Part shown: piece by piece, positions 26,868-35,465 of the stretch
Layout of the letters: the number at the start of each line of letters is the position of its first letter
Position numbering within the stretch: the first letter of the stretch is position 1
Origin: Actinomycetota bacterium
GTDB lineage: Bacteria; Actinomycetota; Acidimicrobiia; Acidimicrobiales; Microtrichaceae
Reading direction: 5' to 3'
DNA length: 64,000 nucleotides
Assembly (NCBI GenBank): GCA_016870275.1
Contig: VGBZ01000010.1
Coordinates: 1-64,000 of the forward strand
Position numbers and translations under genes: made by a program
The notes under the pieces: model-generated
What the model was told of the DNA's origin: nothing
The model's database searches: none
What the model saw: only the letters and a program-made list of their open reading frames with translations

Positions 26868-28367
26868 GTGCTGGCCGACGGCAGCGCCAGGAACTGGGGG
26901 GAGCCGGATGGTCCACGTCAGGGGATGTCGTTGAGCCGTCTGTCGTCTGCCTGCTTCGCACCGCACTCGGCGCTGTACCTGCGTCCGGACGGGCTGGTGC
27001 ACGCCTGCTGTGTCACCGGCTTCTCCGTGGGCACCGTCCACGGGCCGGACCGACAGTCCCTCCGGGACATCTGGGACGGCGCTGCGCTGTCGGCCCAGCG
27101 GCAGGCGCTGGAGCACGGTGCGTTCGACCTCGGGTGCCAGGAGTGCGAGTTCGTCGCCGAGTCCGGGGGCCGTGACGCCTCGCTGGCCGTCCACTTCGAT
27201 CGGTTCGCCGCGGGCTCCCCGCACCCGTTCCCGAAGCTGCTCGACCTCGCCCTCTCCAGCCGGTGCAATCTCCAGTGCGTGATGTGCAACGGCGGGTTGT
27301 CGTCCGCCATCCGGACCCAGCGGGAGGGCCTCCCGCCGCTCCCGGACTGCTACGACGACCGCTTCTTCGACGAGCTCGACGAGTTCCTCCCGCACGTCGA
27401 GCGCTTCCAGTTCAAGGGGGGCGAGCCGTTCCTGGCCCGGGAGAACCGTCGGATCTGGGATCGGCTGATCGAGCTCGGCACGGGCCCCGAGGTCACCGTC
27501 ACCACGAACGGGACGATCCTCAACGACGACGTCGAGCGGTACGTCCGCGAGCTGCGGATGCACCCCAACGTGTCGATCGACGGGATGGATCCGGACACGC
27601 TCGAGTCCATCCGGGTGGGAGTCGACGCCGGTCGCCTGTGGCGGAACGTCGACCGACTCCAGGAGCTCGCCGACGAGGCCGGCAACGGGATGACCCTGAG
27701 CTTCTGCCTCATGACGGTCAACTGGCGCGAACTGGTCCCTTTCCTGCGTGAGGCCGGCCGTCGGGAGCTGAACTGCAACGTGATCCTGGTGAACCAACCG
27801 CGGCGCTACGACCTCCTCCAGCTCCCCCATGACGAACTGGCCCTGGTCGAGGACGTCCTGCTCGACCACGCGCCCGAACTGTCGGGTGCGGCTGCGGTGG
27901 CCTGGGAGGAGACGACAGGGCGCATCCGCTCGCAGCTCGATGATCCGGTCGAGCTCGTCGTCAGTTCCGTCGTGCTCACCTCCCGGCCCGTCGATGCCGC
28001 TGTCCAGGAGCGGCTTCGCGTGCTCCTGCTCGACGCCTACGACGCGGAGCCGTTGGTGCTGGAGGCCGAGGACGGGGTGGTGTGTTCGGTGGAGGAACCC
28101 GAGTGGTCTCGATGGCTCGGGGCTGACACGTTCATCGGCTGTGCGCTCGACGATCTGGGCGACGTGCTCGCCGACCGTTTCGGTCCGCAGACGGTCCGGT
28201 GGCTCGTCTCGCCGCTGCACGGCGTGGTCGTACTGTCCTCCGTGTTCGATGCCCCCCACGGGCGGCGTGACCTCCGGGTGCACCGCCTCGTCGACGGTGC
28301 GTCGGGACGGCAGCGCGTGCTCGTCATCGAGACCGATCCCGGCGCCCCGGCGCCGCAGCCGGTCTGA
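26868..28367 (+). CDS. Radical SAM protein with N-terminal twitch-type cysteine motif (copy 2)
   Basis: Paralogue of the preceding gene, 499 residues. It has the N-terminal cysteines ACFAPH, HACCVTG and CQECEF with LRDIWDG between, then the radical SAM core SRCNLQCVMCNGGLSSAIR (Cys133, 137, 140), KGGEPFLARENRRIW and VTTNGTILNDDVERY. The C-terminal ~190 residues diverge from copy 1. The start is uncertain: GTG 26868 is chosen to match the N-terminal length of copy 3; ATG 26925 and an upstream frame from 26769 that overlaps copy 1 are alternatives. It follows copy 1 by about 40 bases on the same strand. Two related enzymes in series may act on one substrate at successive positions; this is speculation. 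Confidence 0.78.
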   Translation: MLADGSARNWGEPDGPRQGMSLSRLSSACFAPHSALYLRPDGLVHACCVTGFSVGTVHGPDRQSLRDIWDGAALSAQRQALEHGAFDLGCQECEFVAESGGRDASLAVHFDRFAAGSPHPFPKLLDLALSSRCNLQCVMCNGGLSSAIRTQREGLPPLPDCYDDRFFDELDEFLPHVERFQFKGGEPFLARENRRIWDRLIELGTGPEVTVTTNGTILNDDVERYVRELRMHPNVSIDGMDPDTLESIRVGVDAGRLWRNVDRLQELADEAGNGMTLSFCLMTVNWRELVPFLREAGRRELNCNVILVNQPRRYDLLQLPHDELALVEDVLLDHAPELSGAAAVAWEETTGRIRSQLDDPVELVVSSVVLTSRPVDAAVQERLRVLLLDAYDAEPLVLEAEDGVVCSVEEPEWSRWLGADTFIGCALDDLGDVLADRFGPQTVRWLVSPLHGVVVLSSVFDAPHGRRDLRVHRLVDGASGRQRVLVIETDPGAPAPQPV

Positions 28368-28386
28368 GTCGGAGGTTGTGTAGAAG

Positions 28387-30258
28387 GTGAACACGACGAG
28401 CGCCATGGTGGGCCCACCCGATCAGCGGGTCGGGTCGCCCGGGTCGAGGCCCGGTCGTCCGACGGCGCGCATCGTGTCGATCGCCACGGTCGTGATCGTG
28501 TTCGGTTGGACCTGGTGGCAGGTCTGGTCAGGGGGCTACCAGCTGTACGGCGACACCGCAGTGATCGCCGTCCGCGCCGGTGATGTCTTCGGCCCGGGTT
28601 CCCCGCTGCTGGGGCTGCCGTCGGCGTTCAACTCGTGGTCGCCGCTGGCGGATCCGGCGCACCCGGGCCCGGCGGTGTTCTGGTGGCTGGCCCCGACCCA
28701 GTTCCTGATCGGAGGAGTCGAGGGGGCCCTCGTCGGCACGCTGGGGCTCACGCTGCTGGTGTCGATCTGGACTGTCCTCGCCGCCGAGCGTCGGCTCGGT
28801 CCGCTGGGCGCTCCCGCTGCGGCGATCGCGGTGCTCGCGCTGGCCCGCCTCGGGACGTTCACGGTCTGGGAACCGCTGAACCCGACCATGGCGGTGCTGG
28901 TCGCCTTCGCCGCCTTCATTGCGACGTGGTCGGTGATCGACGGGGAGGAGCGGTCGCTGCCCGTGGCATTCCTGGCGGGGTCTGCGGCGAAGCAGTTCGA
29001 TCTGGCCTTCGCCCCGACCGTGTGGGCCCTGCTGCTGGGAGCAACGCTGGTCGTCCTGTTCCGTTGGCGACGGGAGTCGACGGCGGACCCGGTCGAGCGG
29101 CGACGGCGACGATCGGTGGTCGCGTGGACCGTAGGAGTCACGGTGGCGATGTGGCTCCTGCCGGTCGGCGAGGCGGTGGTGAACGGCGGCGGCAACCTGG
29201 CGGAGGGGTTGAGGGCCATGTCGGTCCCCCTGCAGACCCGCGGGCTCGGTGGGGCCTGGCGGTCACTGTCGATCTCGTTGGTCCCGGCAGTGGTCCTCTC
29301 CCCCCTCGTGGCCCGGAGCTGGCGCCTGGACCGACCCGGGCGTCGCGCCCTGCTGATGGCCGCGTTCCTCGTCGCCGTTGGTACGGCCTTCGGACAGTCG
29401 CGGCTCCCCGTCGACGAGACCGGTTCGCTGGTGTGGTTCCCGGTCGCGCTCAGCGCGGTGAGCTGCTGGTTCGCCACGGCGGTCACGGCGGTGGACGCTG
29501 CGGTCCCGGCCTCGCCGGCAGCGCGGCGTCGGCTCGTGCTCAACCTCCTGGTGTGGCCCCAGCTCGCAGCGGTCGCGCTCCACGACCTGAACCACCTCTC
29601 CCGACAGCCCCCCTTCGGTCAGGAGCTCTACCCGGCTGTGGAATCCCTCGCCACCCTCGACGACGTGGCCACCGGTACCTACCGACTGCAGCCCCTCAGC
29701 GGCCCGGAGGGGGTCGCCATGGCGCTGGCACTGGTCGGATCGTCACAGCATCCCGACGTCGACTTCCGGGTCGACGAGCCACTCGCCCGATACCTGGGAG
29801 GGCACCGGCTGACCGACGACACCGAGTACCGGGCGTTCTACGTGACGCTCGGCCCCGCCGATCGCCCCCCGGCCCCGGGAGCCCGGCTCGTCGAGCGGTG
29901 GCAGGCACCCGGATACGACGCCGCACAGCGTGCCGGGATCGATCGTCGGGTGGCATCGGCGGTGCGTGAGGACGAACCCGTCTGGTCGTCCTCGGCCTCC
30001 GAGTTCTTCGTGGCGTCGATCGTCGCCGGGGCCGGCGAGGTGGCGGCGCCCACCGACTACGACACCGCCTTCCCGCTCGGGAGCGACCTCCTCGACGGCC
30101 GGACCGATGTTCGCTCGCTCGGTGACACCGCGCTCGCCGAGTTGGTCGCTCAGCGCCAGTTGCTGCTCCCTCCCACCGACGCCGACCTGCTGGCGACGCT
30201 CGACCGGAACCGGGAACATGCCGCAGTCAACCTCTGGAGCGCTCCCGACGATCGGTGA
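28387..30258 (+). CDS. Polytopic membrane protein, GT-C glycosyltransferase-like
   Basis: A 623-residue protein with about 10 hydrophobic segments in residues ~30-410 and a ~210-residue hydrophilic C-terminal part. Soon after the first segment is LYGDTAVIAVRAGDV, then PLADPAHPGPAVFWW. An Asp-containing first outer loop and a PGP.xFW pattern are seen in GT-C enzymes that use polyprenyl-phosphate sugars. If so, it adds a sugar outside the cytoplasmic membrane. The gene follows the radical SAM pair closely on the same strand and is convergent with the carbamoyltransferase. GTG 28387 or ATG 28405 could be the start. The GT-C call is by pattern, with no strong family signature. Confidence 0.6.
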   Translation: MNTTSAMVGPPDQRVGSPGSRPGRPTARIVSIATVVIVFGWTWWQVWSGGYQLYGDTAVIAVRAGDVFGPGSPLLGLPSAFNSWSPLADPAHPGPAVFWWLAPTQFLIGGVEGALVGTLGLTLLVSIWTVLAAERRLGPLGAPAAAIAVLALARLGTFTVWEPLNPTMAVLVAFAAFIATWSVIDGEERSLPVAFLAGSAAKQFDLAFAPTVWALLLGATLVVLFRWRRESTADPVERRRRRSVVAWTVGVTVAMWLLPVGEAVVNGGGNLAEGLRAMSVPLQTRGLGGAWRSLSISLVPAVVLSPLVARSWRLDRPGRRALLMAAFLVAVGTAFGQSRLPVDETGSLVWFPVALSAVSCWFATAVTAVDAAVPASPAARRRLVLNLLVWPQLAAVALHDLNHLSRQPPFGQELYPAVESLATLDDVATGTYRLQPLSGPEGVAMALALVGSSQHPDVDFRVDEPLARYLGGHRLTDDTEYRAFYVTLGPADRPPAPGARLVERWQAPGYDAAQRAGIDRRVASAVREDEPVWSSSASEFFVASIVAGAGEVAAPTDYDTAFPLGSDLLDGRTDVRSLGDTALAELVAQRQLLLPPTDADLLATLDRNREHAAVNLWSAPDDR

Positions 30259-30287
30259 GTCTCGACAGCACCGGCGTGTGGTCGGAA

Positions 30288-32111
30288 TCAGTCGAGCTCG
30301 AGTTCCGGCATCGGCCCGGTCCACTCGGGCTGATCCCCGCGCAGGAGGATGCAGTCCTCCAGCACGAGCACGTCCATCTCGGTGGTCATGAAGCACCGGT
30401 AGGCGTCGTCGGGAGTGTGGACGATCGGCTCACCCCGGACGTTGAACGAGGTGTTCACCACCACCGGACACCCGGTCAGGTCGTTGAAGGCGCTGATGAG
30501 CCGGTGGAACTCCGGAGCGCGGTCCCGGTCGACCGTCTGGACCCGGGCCGAGCCGTCCACGTGGGTCACGGCGGGGATCTCGGAGCGGATCGCGGCGAGC
30601 TGGTCGAAGATCGAGGCGCCCTCGTCGACGTCCCGGGCCTCGCTGCGGCGGGACGCCGCCACCGGCGCGGTGAACAACATGTACGGCGACTCCTGTGTCA
30701 CCTCGAACCAGTCCGCCGCGTGTTCGGCGAGCACCGCCGGTGCGAACGGCCGGAACGACTCTCGCTGCTTGATCTTCACGTTCAGGACGCGCTGCATCTC
30801 GGGGTCACGCGGGTCGGCCAGGATCGACCGGTTGCCCAGGGCCCGTGGTCCGAACTCCATGCGACCCTGGAACATCCCGACGACGTTGCCGTCGGCGAGC
30901 AGGCCGGCGACGTGGGCGGCCCGTTCGTCCGGGTCCGCGATCCGCCGGTGCGGTCGCCCCACACGGTCGAGCTCCTCGCTGATCCCGTCAGCGTCGAACG
31001 AGGGACCGAGGAACGCCCCGTGCATGCCATCTTGCGGGTCGACGACCCGGGGTTGCTCCAGCACCTCGTGCCACGCCCACAGGGCGGCTCCCAGCGCGCT
31101 GCCCGCGTCGCCGGCGGCGGGCTGGACCCAGATCCGCTCGAACGGACCCTCGGCGAGCAGCCGGGAGTTGGCGACGCAGTTGAGGGCCACGCCACCCGCC
31201 ATGACCAGGTCCCGCTCACCGGTCAGGTCGTGGACGTGGGCGGCCATCCTCAGGACGACCTCCTCGAGGACCTCCTGGATGGAACGGGCCAGGTCGCACT
31301 CCCGCTGGGTGATCGCCGACTCGGGTCGTCGGGGCGGGCCCCCGAAGAGGTGCTCGAACCGCCGGCTCGTCATCCTCGTCCCGGCCAGGAAGTCGAAGTA
31401 GCGCATGTCGAGGGTGAACGATCCCTCGGGCGTCACGTCGAGCAGGTGGTCCCGGATCGCATCGGCGAAACGTGGCCGGCCGTACGGGGCGAGTCCCATG
31501 AGCTTGTACTCGCCGGAGTTCACCTTGAAACCGGCGTGGTAGGTGAAGGCCGAGTAGAGGAGGCCGAGGGAGTTCGGGAAGCGGATCTCCTCGAGCAGTT
31601 CGAGTCGCCGACCCGCGCCAGAGCCGATCGAGCTCGTGGCCCACTCGCCGACGCCGTCGACGGTCAGGACGGCGGCCCGCTCGAACGGTGAGGGGTAGAA
31701 CGCGGCTGCGGCGTGGCTCGTGTGGTGGTCCGCGAACAGGATCGGGTCGGGCACCTCGTAGCCGAGGTCCCGCAGGCCCTTCTCGATCTCGTAGGGCGTC
31801 CAGAGCTTGCGGTTGACCCATTCGGACACGGCTGCGTTGACGCTGCGCAGCCCGCGGGTGCCGGCTGCGGCGTAGGACCGGAGGATCCGTGAGAACGTCG
31901 TGAGCGGCTTGTCGTAGTAGACGACGGCGTCGAGTCCGTCGTGGGCGACGCCGGCGTTCCGCAGGCACCAGTCGATGGCGTCGGTGGGGAAGCGCGGGTC
32001 GTGCTTCTTCCGGGTGAATCGCTCCTCCTGGGCGGCTGCGACGACGACCCCGTCGGTGAGCACCGCAGCGGCTGAGTCGTGGTACAGGGCGCTGATGCCC
32101 AGAACGTGCAC
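30288..32111 (-). CDS. O-carbamoyltransferase (NodU/CmcH/SxtI family), copy 1
   Basis: A 607-residue carbamoyltransferase that should use carbamoyl phosphate and ATP to carbamoylate a hydroxyl group. The N-terminus LGISALYHDSAAAVLTDG and EERFTRKKHDPRFP, the metal-site segment HHTSHAAAAFYPSPF, the ATPase-like LTVDGVGEWATSS, and C-terminal GRMEFGPRALGNRSILADPR and NTSFNVRGEPIV are all family hallmarks. GTG 32111 is fixed by the paralogue at 54709-56514, which starts the same way; a far longer frame upstream is spurious. Only 21 bases separate this start from that of the divergent SxtJ-SGNH gene. NodU carbamoylates Nod-factor sugars and SxtI acts on saxitoxin; the substrate here is likely a glycan. 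Confidence 0.92.
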   Translation of the reverse strand: MHVLGISALYHDSAAAVLTDGVVVAAAQEERFTRKKHDPRFPTDAIDWCLRNAGVAHDGLDAVVYYDKPLTTFSRILRSYAAAGTRGLRSVNAAVSEWVNRKLWTPYEIEKGLRDLGYEVPDPILFADHHTSHAAAAFYPSPFERAAVLTVDGVGEWATSSIGSGAGRRLELLEEIRFPNSLGLLYSAFTYHAGFKVNSGEYKLMGLAPYGRPRFADAIRDHLLDVTPEGSFTLDMRYFDFLAGTRMTSRRFEHLFGGPPRRPESAITQRECDLARSIQEVLEEVVLRMAAHVHDLTGERDLVMAGGVALNCVANSRLLAEGPFERIWVQPAAGDAGSALGAALWAWHEVLEQPRVVDPQDGMHGAFLGPSFDADGISEELDRVGRPHRRIADPDERAAHVAGLLADGNVVGMFQGRMEFGPRALGNRSILADPRDPEMQRVLNVKIKQRESFRPFAPAVLAEHAADWFEVTQESPYMLFTAPVAASRRSEARDVDEGASIFDQLAAIRSEIPAVTHVDGSARVQTVDRDRAPEFHRLISAFNDLTGCPVVVNTSFNVRGEPIVHTPDDAYRCFMTTEMDVLVLEDCILLRGDQPEWTGPMPELELD

Positions 32112-32132
32112 GTTGGTAGGATAGAACCGGGT
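32112..32132. promoter_or_regulatory. 21-bp divergent promoter with overlapping -10 elements, leaderless starts
   Basis: TAGGATA (32117-32123) reads TAGGAT on the plus strand and TATCCT on the minus strand, both fitting TAnnnT. On the minus strand six bases separate it from GTG 32111, which fits a leaderless carbamoyltransferase mRNA. On the plus strand ten bases separate it from GTG 32133. There is no room for ribosome sites between the two starts. Confidence 0.5.
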
Positions 32133-34181
32133 GTGGCGGAACTCACCCGGCGGTCGAGACGTGGAGTGCCGGTGGCGCACACAGCAGCAGGCGGAGGGGT
32201 GCGTCGTTGGGTTCCGGTCGTCGCGCCGCTCGCCATCGCTGCGCTGTTCGCCTGGCTCGGCCACCCCACGCGTGCGTGGGTGCTGGTGGCCCTCGCAGCG
32301 GTCGTGTTCGTGCTCGTGGTCGCCGGGGTGCCGGTCGAACGTTACGTCGAGCGGGGTGCGGCCCGTCTGGCGCACTGGCTCGGCGTGGTGCTCGGCACGG
32401 GCGTGGGCTTGGTGCTGGTTGCGGCGGGCGGTCTGGTCCGCCTCGCCGGCGGTGATCCCCTCACGCCGAGACGGGACCGAGGCGCCGGGTGGCGTCCGGC
32501 GCCCGGCCGTGAGGACGGGGTCCTGTTGGCGTCGGCGACGTTCGGACTGGAAGGCGCCCGGGCGGGTGCGGCCGGCGAACGGACCTGGAGGACAGCGGCC
32601 CGGGCCGGTGTCCTCGCCATCGGGGTCCTGGCGCTGCTCGTGCTCGCGGACCTGGGCATCGGTCTGACCTGGGAGCGGCTCACCGGAGCGGGTGCGCCGC
32701 TCGAGTCGGTCCAGACCCGCATGAACTTCACGGGCAACCAGGACACGGTCGCCGACGTGCGGGCGGAACTGCCCGCCATGTCCGCCTACCCGTGGGCCGA
32801 CGCCTACTTCCGGGAGATCCAGCGCACGCCCTACGGGTACTGGCCGTTCACGGAGAGTCGTCCGCTCGGCTTCGAGGGCGAGTACGTCAACCTGGAGGGG
32901 TGGAGCCGTCGCACCTACGAACCCCCCGACCTCCCCGCCGACGCCCCGGTGGTGTGGATGTTCGGTGGGTCCACGACCTGGGGCGAGGGCCAACGTGACG
33001 ACTACACGATCGCCTCGTACCTGGCCCGGATCGCCGAGGAGCAGGGCACACCGATCAAGGTGGTGAACTACGGCCAGCGCGGCTGGACCCACTTCCAGGA
33101 AATGATCCTCTTCGAGCAGCTCCTCGCCTCGGAGCCGGCACCGGACGTGGCGATCTTCTACGACGGCGCCAACGAGATCAACGCCCAGACCCTCGGTGCC
33201 AAGGGCGTCCCGACGCACACGATGACCGATCAGTACGCCCGGATCCTCACCGGCAGCTCCGTCCAGGCGTTCGAGGGCGACACGCCTGCGGCGCCACCCT
33301 CGGCGGCGGCCACCGCCTGGACGGCCTATGCGGGCCACTCGGCGACGGGGAAGCTGCTCCGGTGGCTGCGGAGCGGTTTCGACCAGCCCGCAGGCGCCTC
33401 CACACTCCAGGGTGACGCCGACGGTGCTGGCAGCGACGACGGTGAGGATCTGGGGACCAACTACGTGAAGACCGTCGAGGACGCCGTCCGGGCCGTGGAC
33501 GTCTACGAACGGGGTCGGCGGGTGACCGAGTTCCTCGCCGACGAGGCGGGTGTCCGGACCGTCTTCTTCTGGCAGCCGCAGATGGCCGGTCCGGCCGAGC
33601 TGTGGGCGAACGACAACGTCTCGGCGCCGACCATCGACATCAGCGACGCCCTCGACGGTCGGGAGGAGGACGTCTATATCGACGGTGGACACACCAACGA
33701 ACTGGGAGCGGAGATCGTCGCCGAGCGGATCTGGGACGACCTGGCGCCGGTCGTGGGTTCCGCCGCCGGTGTCGCGTTCCGACCGCAACCGGTGCAGCCG
33801 GAGCCCGCCACCCCGACGAGTGCGTCCAGGATCAGCGAGGCCGAGGCCTCCCTCTCCCAGGCCGTCGACGATCCGTGTGCCCTCGAGGCGTGGTCCATGC
33901 GACTCCTTACGCTGGTGGCCGCCGACGCCGCCGAGTCGGCCCGGATCGGCGATCTCGCCGCCCGATTCTTCGGGTCGCTCGCCGCCACCCTGCCCGCAGG
34001 TGCCGAACGTGAGCGCCAAGTGCTCCTCGGTGCGGCATCCCGTGTCCGGGAGCAGGCCCTCGCCGGACCCGTCGATCCTTCGTCGCCGGTGGTCCCACAG
34101 CTCCCGCTCGCCGCCGACCCCGAGTTCGTGCCGGTCATCCAGTCGGTGCTGGCATCCGTCGCCGACCGTCCGGGTTGCTGA
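32133..34181 (+). CDS. SxtJ-like membrane domain fused to SGNH/GDSL hydrolase, copy 1
   Basis: A 682-residue membrane-anchored protein. Residues ~25-130 hold three hydrophobic segments and end in LVRLAGGDPLTPRR, which matches my recollection of SxtJ-family proteins. A further segment lies near 150-185. The SGNH domain follows: block I FGGSTTWGEG (Ser280), block II Gly in NYGQRG, block III Asn in FYDGANE, and the Asp517/His520 pair in DGGHTNELG. Such domains cut or transfer O-acyl esters, and the topology suggests an extracytoplasmic site. A ~110-residue C-terminal tail ends in PGC. GTG 32133 is the first start after the shared promoter. In saxitoxin clusters sxtJ and a GDSL lipase (sxtL) are separate genes beside a carbamoyltransferase; here they are one. 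Confidence 0.8.
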   Translation: MAELTRRSRRGVPVAHTAAGGGVRRWVPVVAPLAIAALFAWLGHPTRAWVLVALAAVVFVLVVAGVPVERYVERGAARLAHWLGVVLGTGVGLVLVAAGGLVRLAGGDPLTPRRDRGAGWRPAPGREDGVLLASATFGLEGARAGAAGERTWRTAARAGVLAIGVLALLVLADLGIGLTWERLTGAGAPLESVQTRMNFTGNQDTVADVRAELPAMSAYPWADAYFREIQRTPYGYWPFTESRPLGFEGEYVNLEGWSRRTYEPPDLPADAPVVWMFGGSTTWGEGQRDDYTIASYLARIAEEQGTPIKVVNYGQRGWTHFQEMILFEQLLASEPAPDVAIFYDGANEINAQTLGAKGVPTHTMTDQYARILTGSSVQAFEGDTPAAPPSAAATAWTAYAGHSATGKLLRWLRSGFDQPAGASTLQGDADGAGSDDGEDLGTNYVKTVEDAVRAVDVYERGRRVTEFLADEAGVRTVFFWQPQMAGPAELWANDNVSAPTIDISDALDGREEDVYIDGGHTNELGAEIVAERIWDDLAPVVGSAAGVAFRPQPVQPEPATPTSASRISEAEASLSQAVDDPCALEAWSMRLLTLVAADAAESARIGDLAARFFGSLAATLPAGAERERQVLLGAASRVREQALAGPVDPSSPVVPQLPLAADPEFVPVIQSVLASVADRPGC

Positions 34182-34203
34182 GCGCTCCGGCTGGACGTTC
34201 AGC
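34177..34203. terminator. Imperfect inverted repeat across two convergent stop codons
   Basis: GCTGAGCG (34177-34184) pairs with CGTTCAGC (34196-34203) with one G-U-type mismatch and an 11-base loop. Each arm holds one stop codon, as at 19068-19088. It is a weak candidate for a shared terminator. Confidence 0.3.
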
Positions 34204-35200
34204 GGTTCGCTGCGAGTCGTGCAGCGAGTTCGGGCAGTGCGACGTCGACCAGCTCGCTGTCGATCCGTGACGCGGCCAGCTCGCGCACGCAGGTCCTACT
34301 CGCGGTGTCGAGGTCGCCGTGGAGCGTGTGCAGCTGCACCAGCGCCGCACGGACGTTCGGTCGGCGCTCGGGGTCGACCAGCGAGGCGGCCCAGTCGAAG
34401 GCCGCCTCGATCTCGTCGTCCGCGAAGTCGTCCATGGATGTGGGTTCGAACGCCGCCTCCGGGAGCGACCGGATGAGTTCGAACGCGAACGATCCGGCGT
34501 TCGGCACCTGTTCCAGCTCGGCGAAGTGACTCCGCCAGCGGTGGTGCCACAGGTGGATCCACGGGGTGCAGGCGTGCGCCCAGTCCTGCTCGACCACGAC
34601 GGAGCCGACGACCAGCGCCGGGAGGAACGTCGCCGCCAGGTGGTTCCAGATCTCCCAGGTCTTCGCGACGTCGACGAAGAGGAACTCGATCGGGAGGTCC
34701 CGGTCCCAGGTCGCGTCGAGCACGTCGCCCTGGTGGGGGCGGACCCGGGCGCTGCGGGCGCCCAGACGGGTCCGGTACAGGTCCAGGAAGTCGTCCCCGT
34801 CGTGGAACCGGCCCTCGAGCGGCAGGCCGGCGGTGCGCGCCTCGATGTCGTCGAAGACGAACAGGTCGTAGGCATCGACGACGACGTCCGTCGCGGCCGG
34901 GTTCCTGGACGCGCCGTCCAGGATGCCTGCGGTGATGTCGCCGAGCCACGGCCCGAGTTCCACGACCGCTCCGATGCCGCGGAGCTGGGTCGCAGCGTGT
35001 CGGGTCACCCAGGCCACCTCCCACGGGGAGCAGATGTCGACGAGCGCCAGTGGATCGGTGAACCAGGTCCGTGGGAACCAGCGGGCGAGCGGCCGTCCCC
35101 CGGTGGCGAGCTCCCAGCGGAACCTCCGGACCCTCGATCGAATCCCGTAGAGGCGCTGACGGGCGGACAGTCCGGGGACCGCCTGTTCGGTGGTGCGCAC
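34199..35200 (-). CDS. Class I SAM-dependent methyltransferase-like protein
   Basis: A 333-residue predicted cytoplasmic methyltransferase. The SAM-binding motif I is VVELGPWLGDITAGIL, followed by TDVVVDAYDLFVFDD (the acidic end of strand 2) and, after a gap, IEFLFVDVAKTWEIWNHL, as in the Methyltransf_24 group that acts on small molecules or sugars. The last ~80 residues form an alanine-rich helical tail. GTG 35200 begins the frame, 24 bases after the DUF5989 gene on the same strand. It is the last gene of a minus-strand run that starts with AsnB at 41358. Methyl acceptor unknown; a sugar O-methyltransferase is plausible from the neighbours. Confidence 0.7.
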   Translation of the reverse strand: MRTTEQAVPGLSARQRLYGIRSRVRRFRWELATGGRPLARWFPRTWFTDPLALVDICSPWEVAWVTRHAATQLRGIGAVVELGPWLGDITAGILDGASRNPAATDVVVDAYDLFVFDDIEARTAGLPLEGRFHDGDDFLDLYRTRLGARSARVRPHQGDVLDATWDRDLPIEFLFVDVAKTWEIWNHLAATFLPALVVGSVVVEQDWAHACTPWIHLWHHRWRSHFAELEQVPNAGSFAFELIRSLPEAAFEPTSMDDFADDEIEAAFDWAASLVDPERRPNVRAALVQLHTLHGDLDTASRTCVRELAASRIDSELVDVALPELAARLAANR

Positions 35201-35224
35201 GTCGACCGACTCCGACCGCTGCGC

Positions 35225-35395
35225 TCAGAACAGCGTGTACACGGCGACCGGGACGGCAGCCTGGGTGGTGGTGACCGCCAGGGCGATGAGGCCGAGCAGG
35301 ACCATCATCGGGATGAACCACCAGACGCGGTTGACCGCCGAGTACCGGACCACGTCCCGGGACAACCGCAGCAGGTGCTTCAGTCGCAGTCGCAC
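35225..35395 (-). CDS. DUF5989/SxtK-like single-span membrane microprotein, copy 1
   Basis: A 56-residue protein, shorter than usual ORF cut-offs. It has a basic N-terminus (RLRLKHLLRLSRDVVRY), the WWFIPMM junction, one membrane span and the terminal YTLF. These are the features I recall for DUF5989 proteins, small partners found beside NodU/SxtI-type carbamoyltransferases (SxtK in saxitoxin clusters). The copy at 56525-56692 aligns end to end (DVVRYS at the same place, WW, AVYTLF at the end), which confirms that both are genes. GTG 35395 gives the same length as that copy. It lies between radical SAM copy 3 and the methyltransferase, about 3 kb from carbamoyltransferase copy 1. Role unknown; a membrane adaptor for the carbamoyltransferase is a guess. 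Confidence 0.8.
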   Translation of the reverse strand: MRLRLKHLLRLSRDVVRYSAVNRVWWFIPMMVLLGLIALAVTTTQAAVPVAVYTLF

Positions 35396-35465
35396 GAACT
35401 CATGGTACCGGTCGACCCCCGAGTCGTCTCCGGGGATCCCGGAATCGGCGGTCCGGTATCGGCGG

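Noticed and set aside
25028-28367. RiPP precursor peptide for the radical SAM proteins
   Set aside because: The gaps at 24981-25279, 26825-26867 and 28368-28386 hold no short frame with a ribosome site and Cys-, Gly- or core-like repeats.
32112-34019. N-terminal extension of carbamoyltransferase copy 1 to over 1200 residues
   Set aside because: The extension is antisense to the SxtJ-SGNH gene, and the paralogue at 54709-56514 begins at the same family start.
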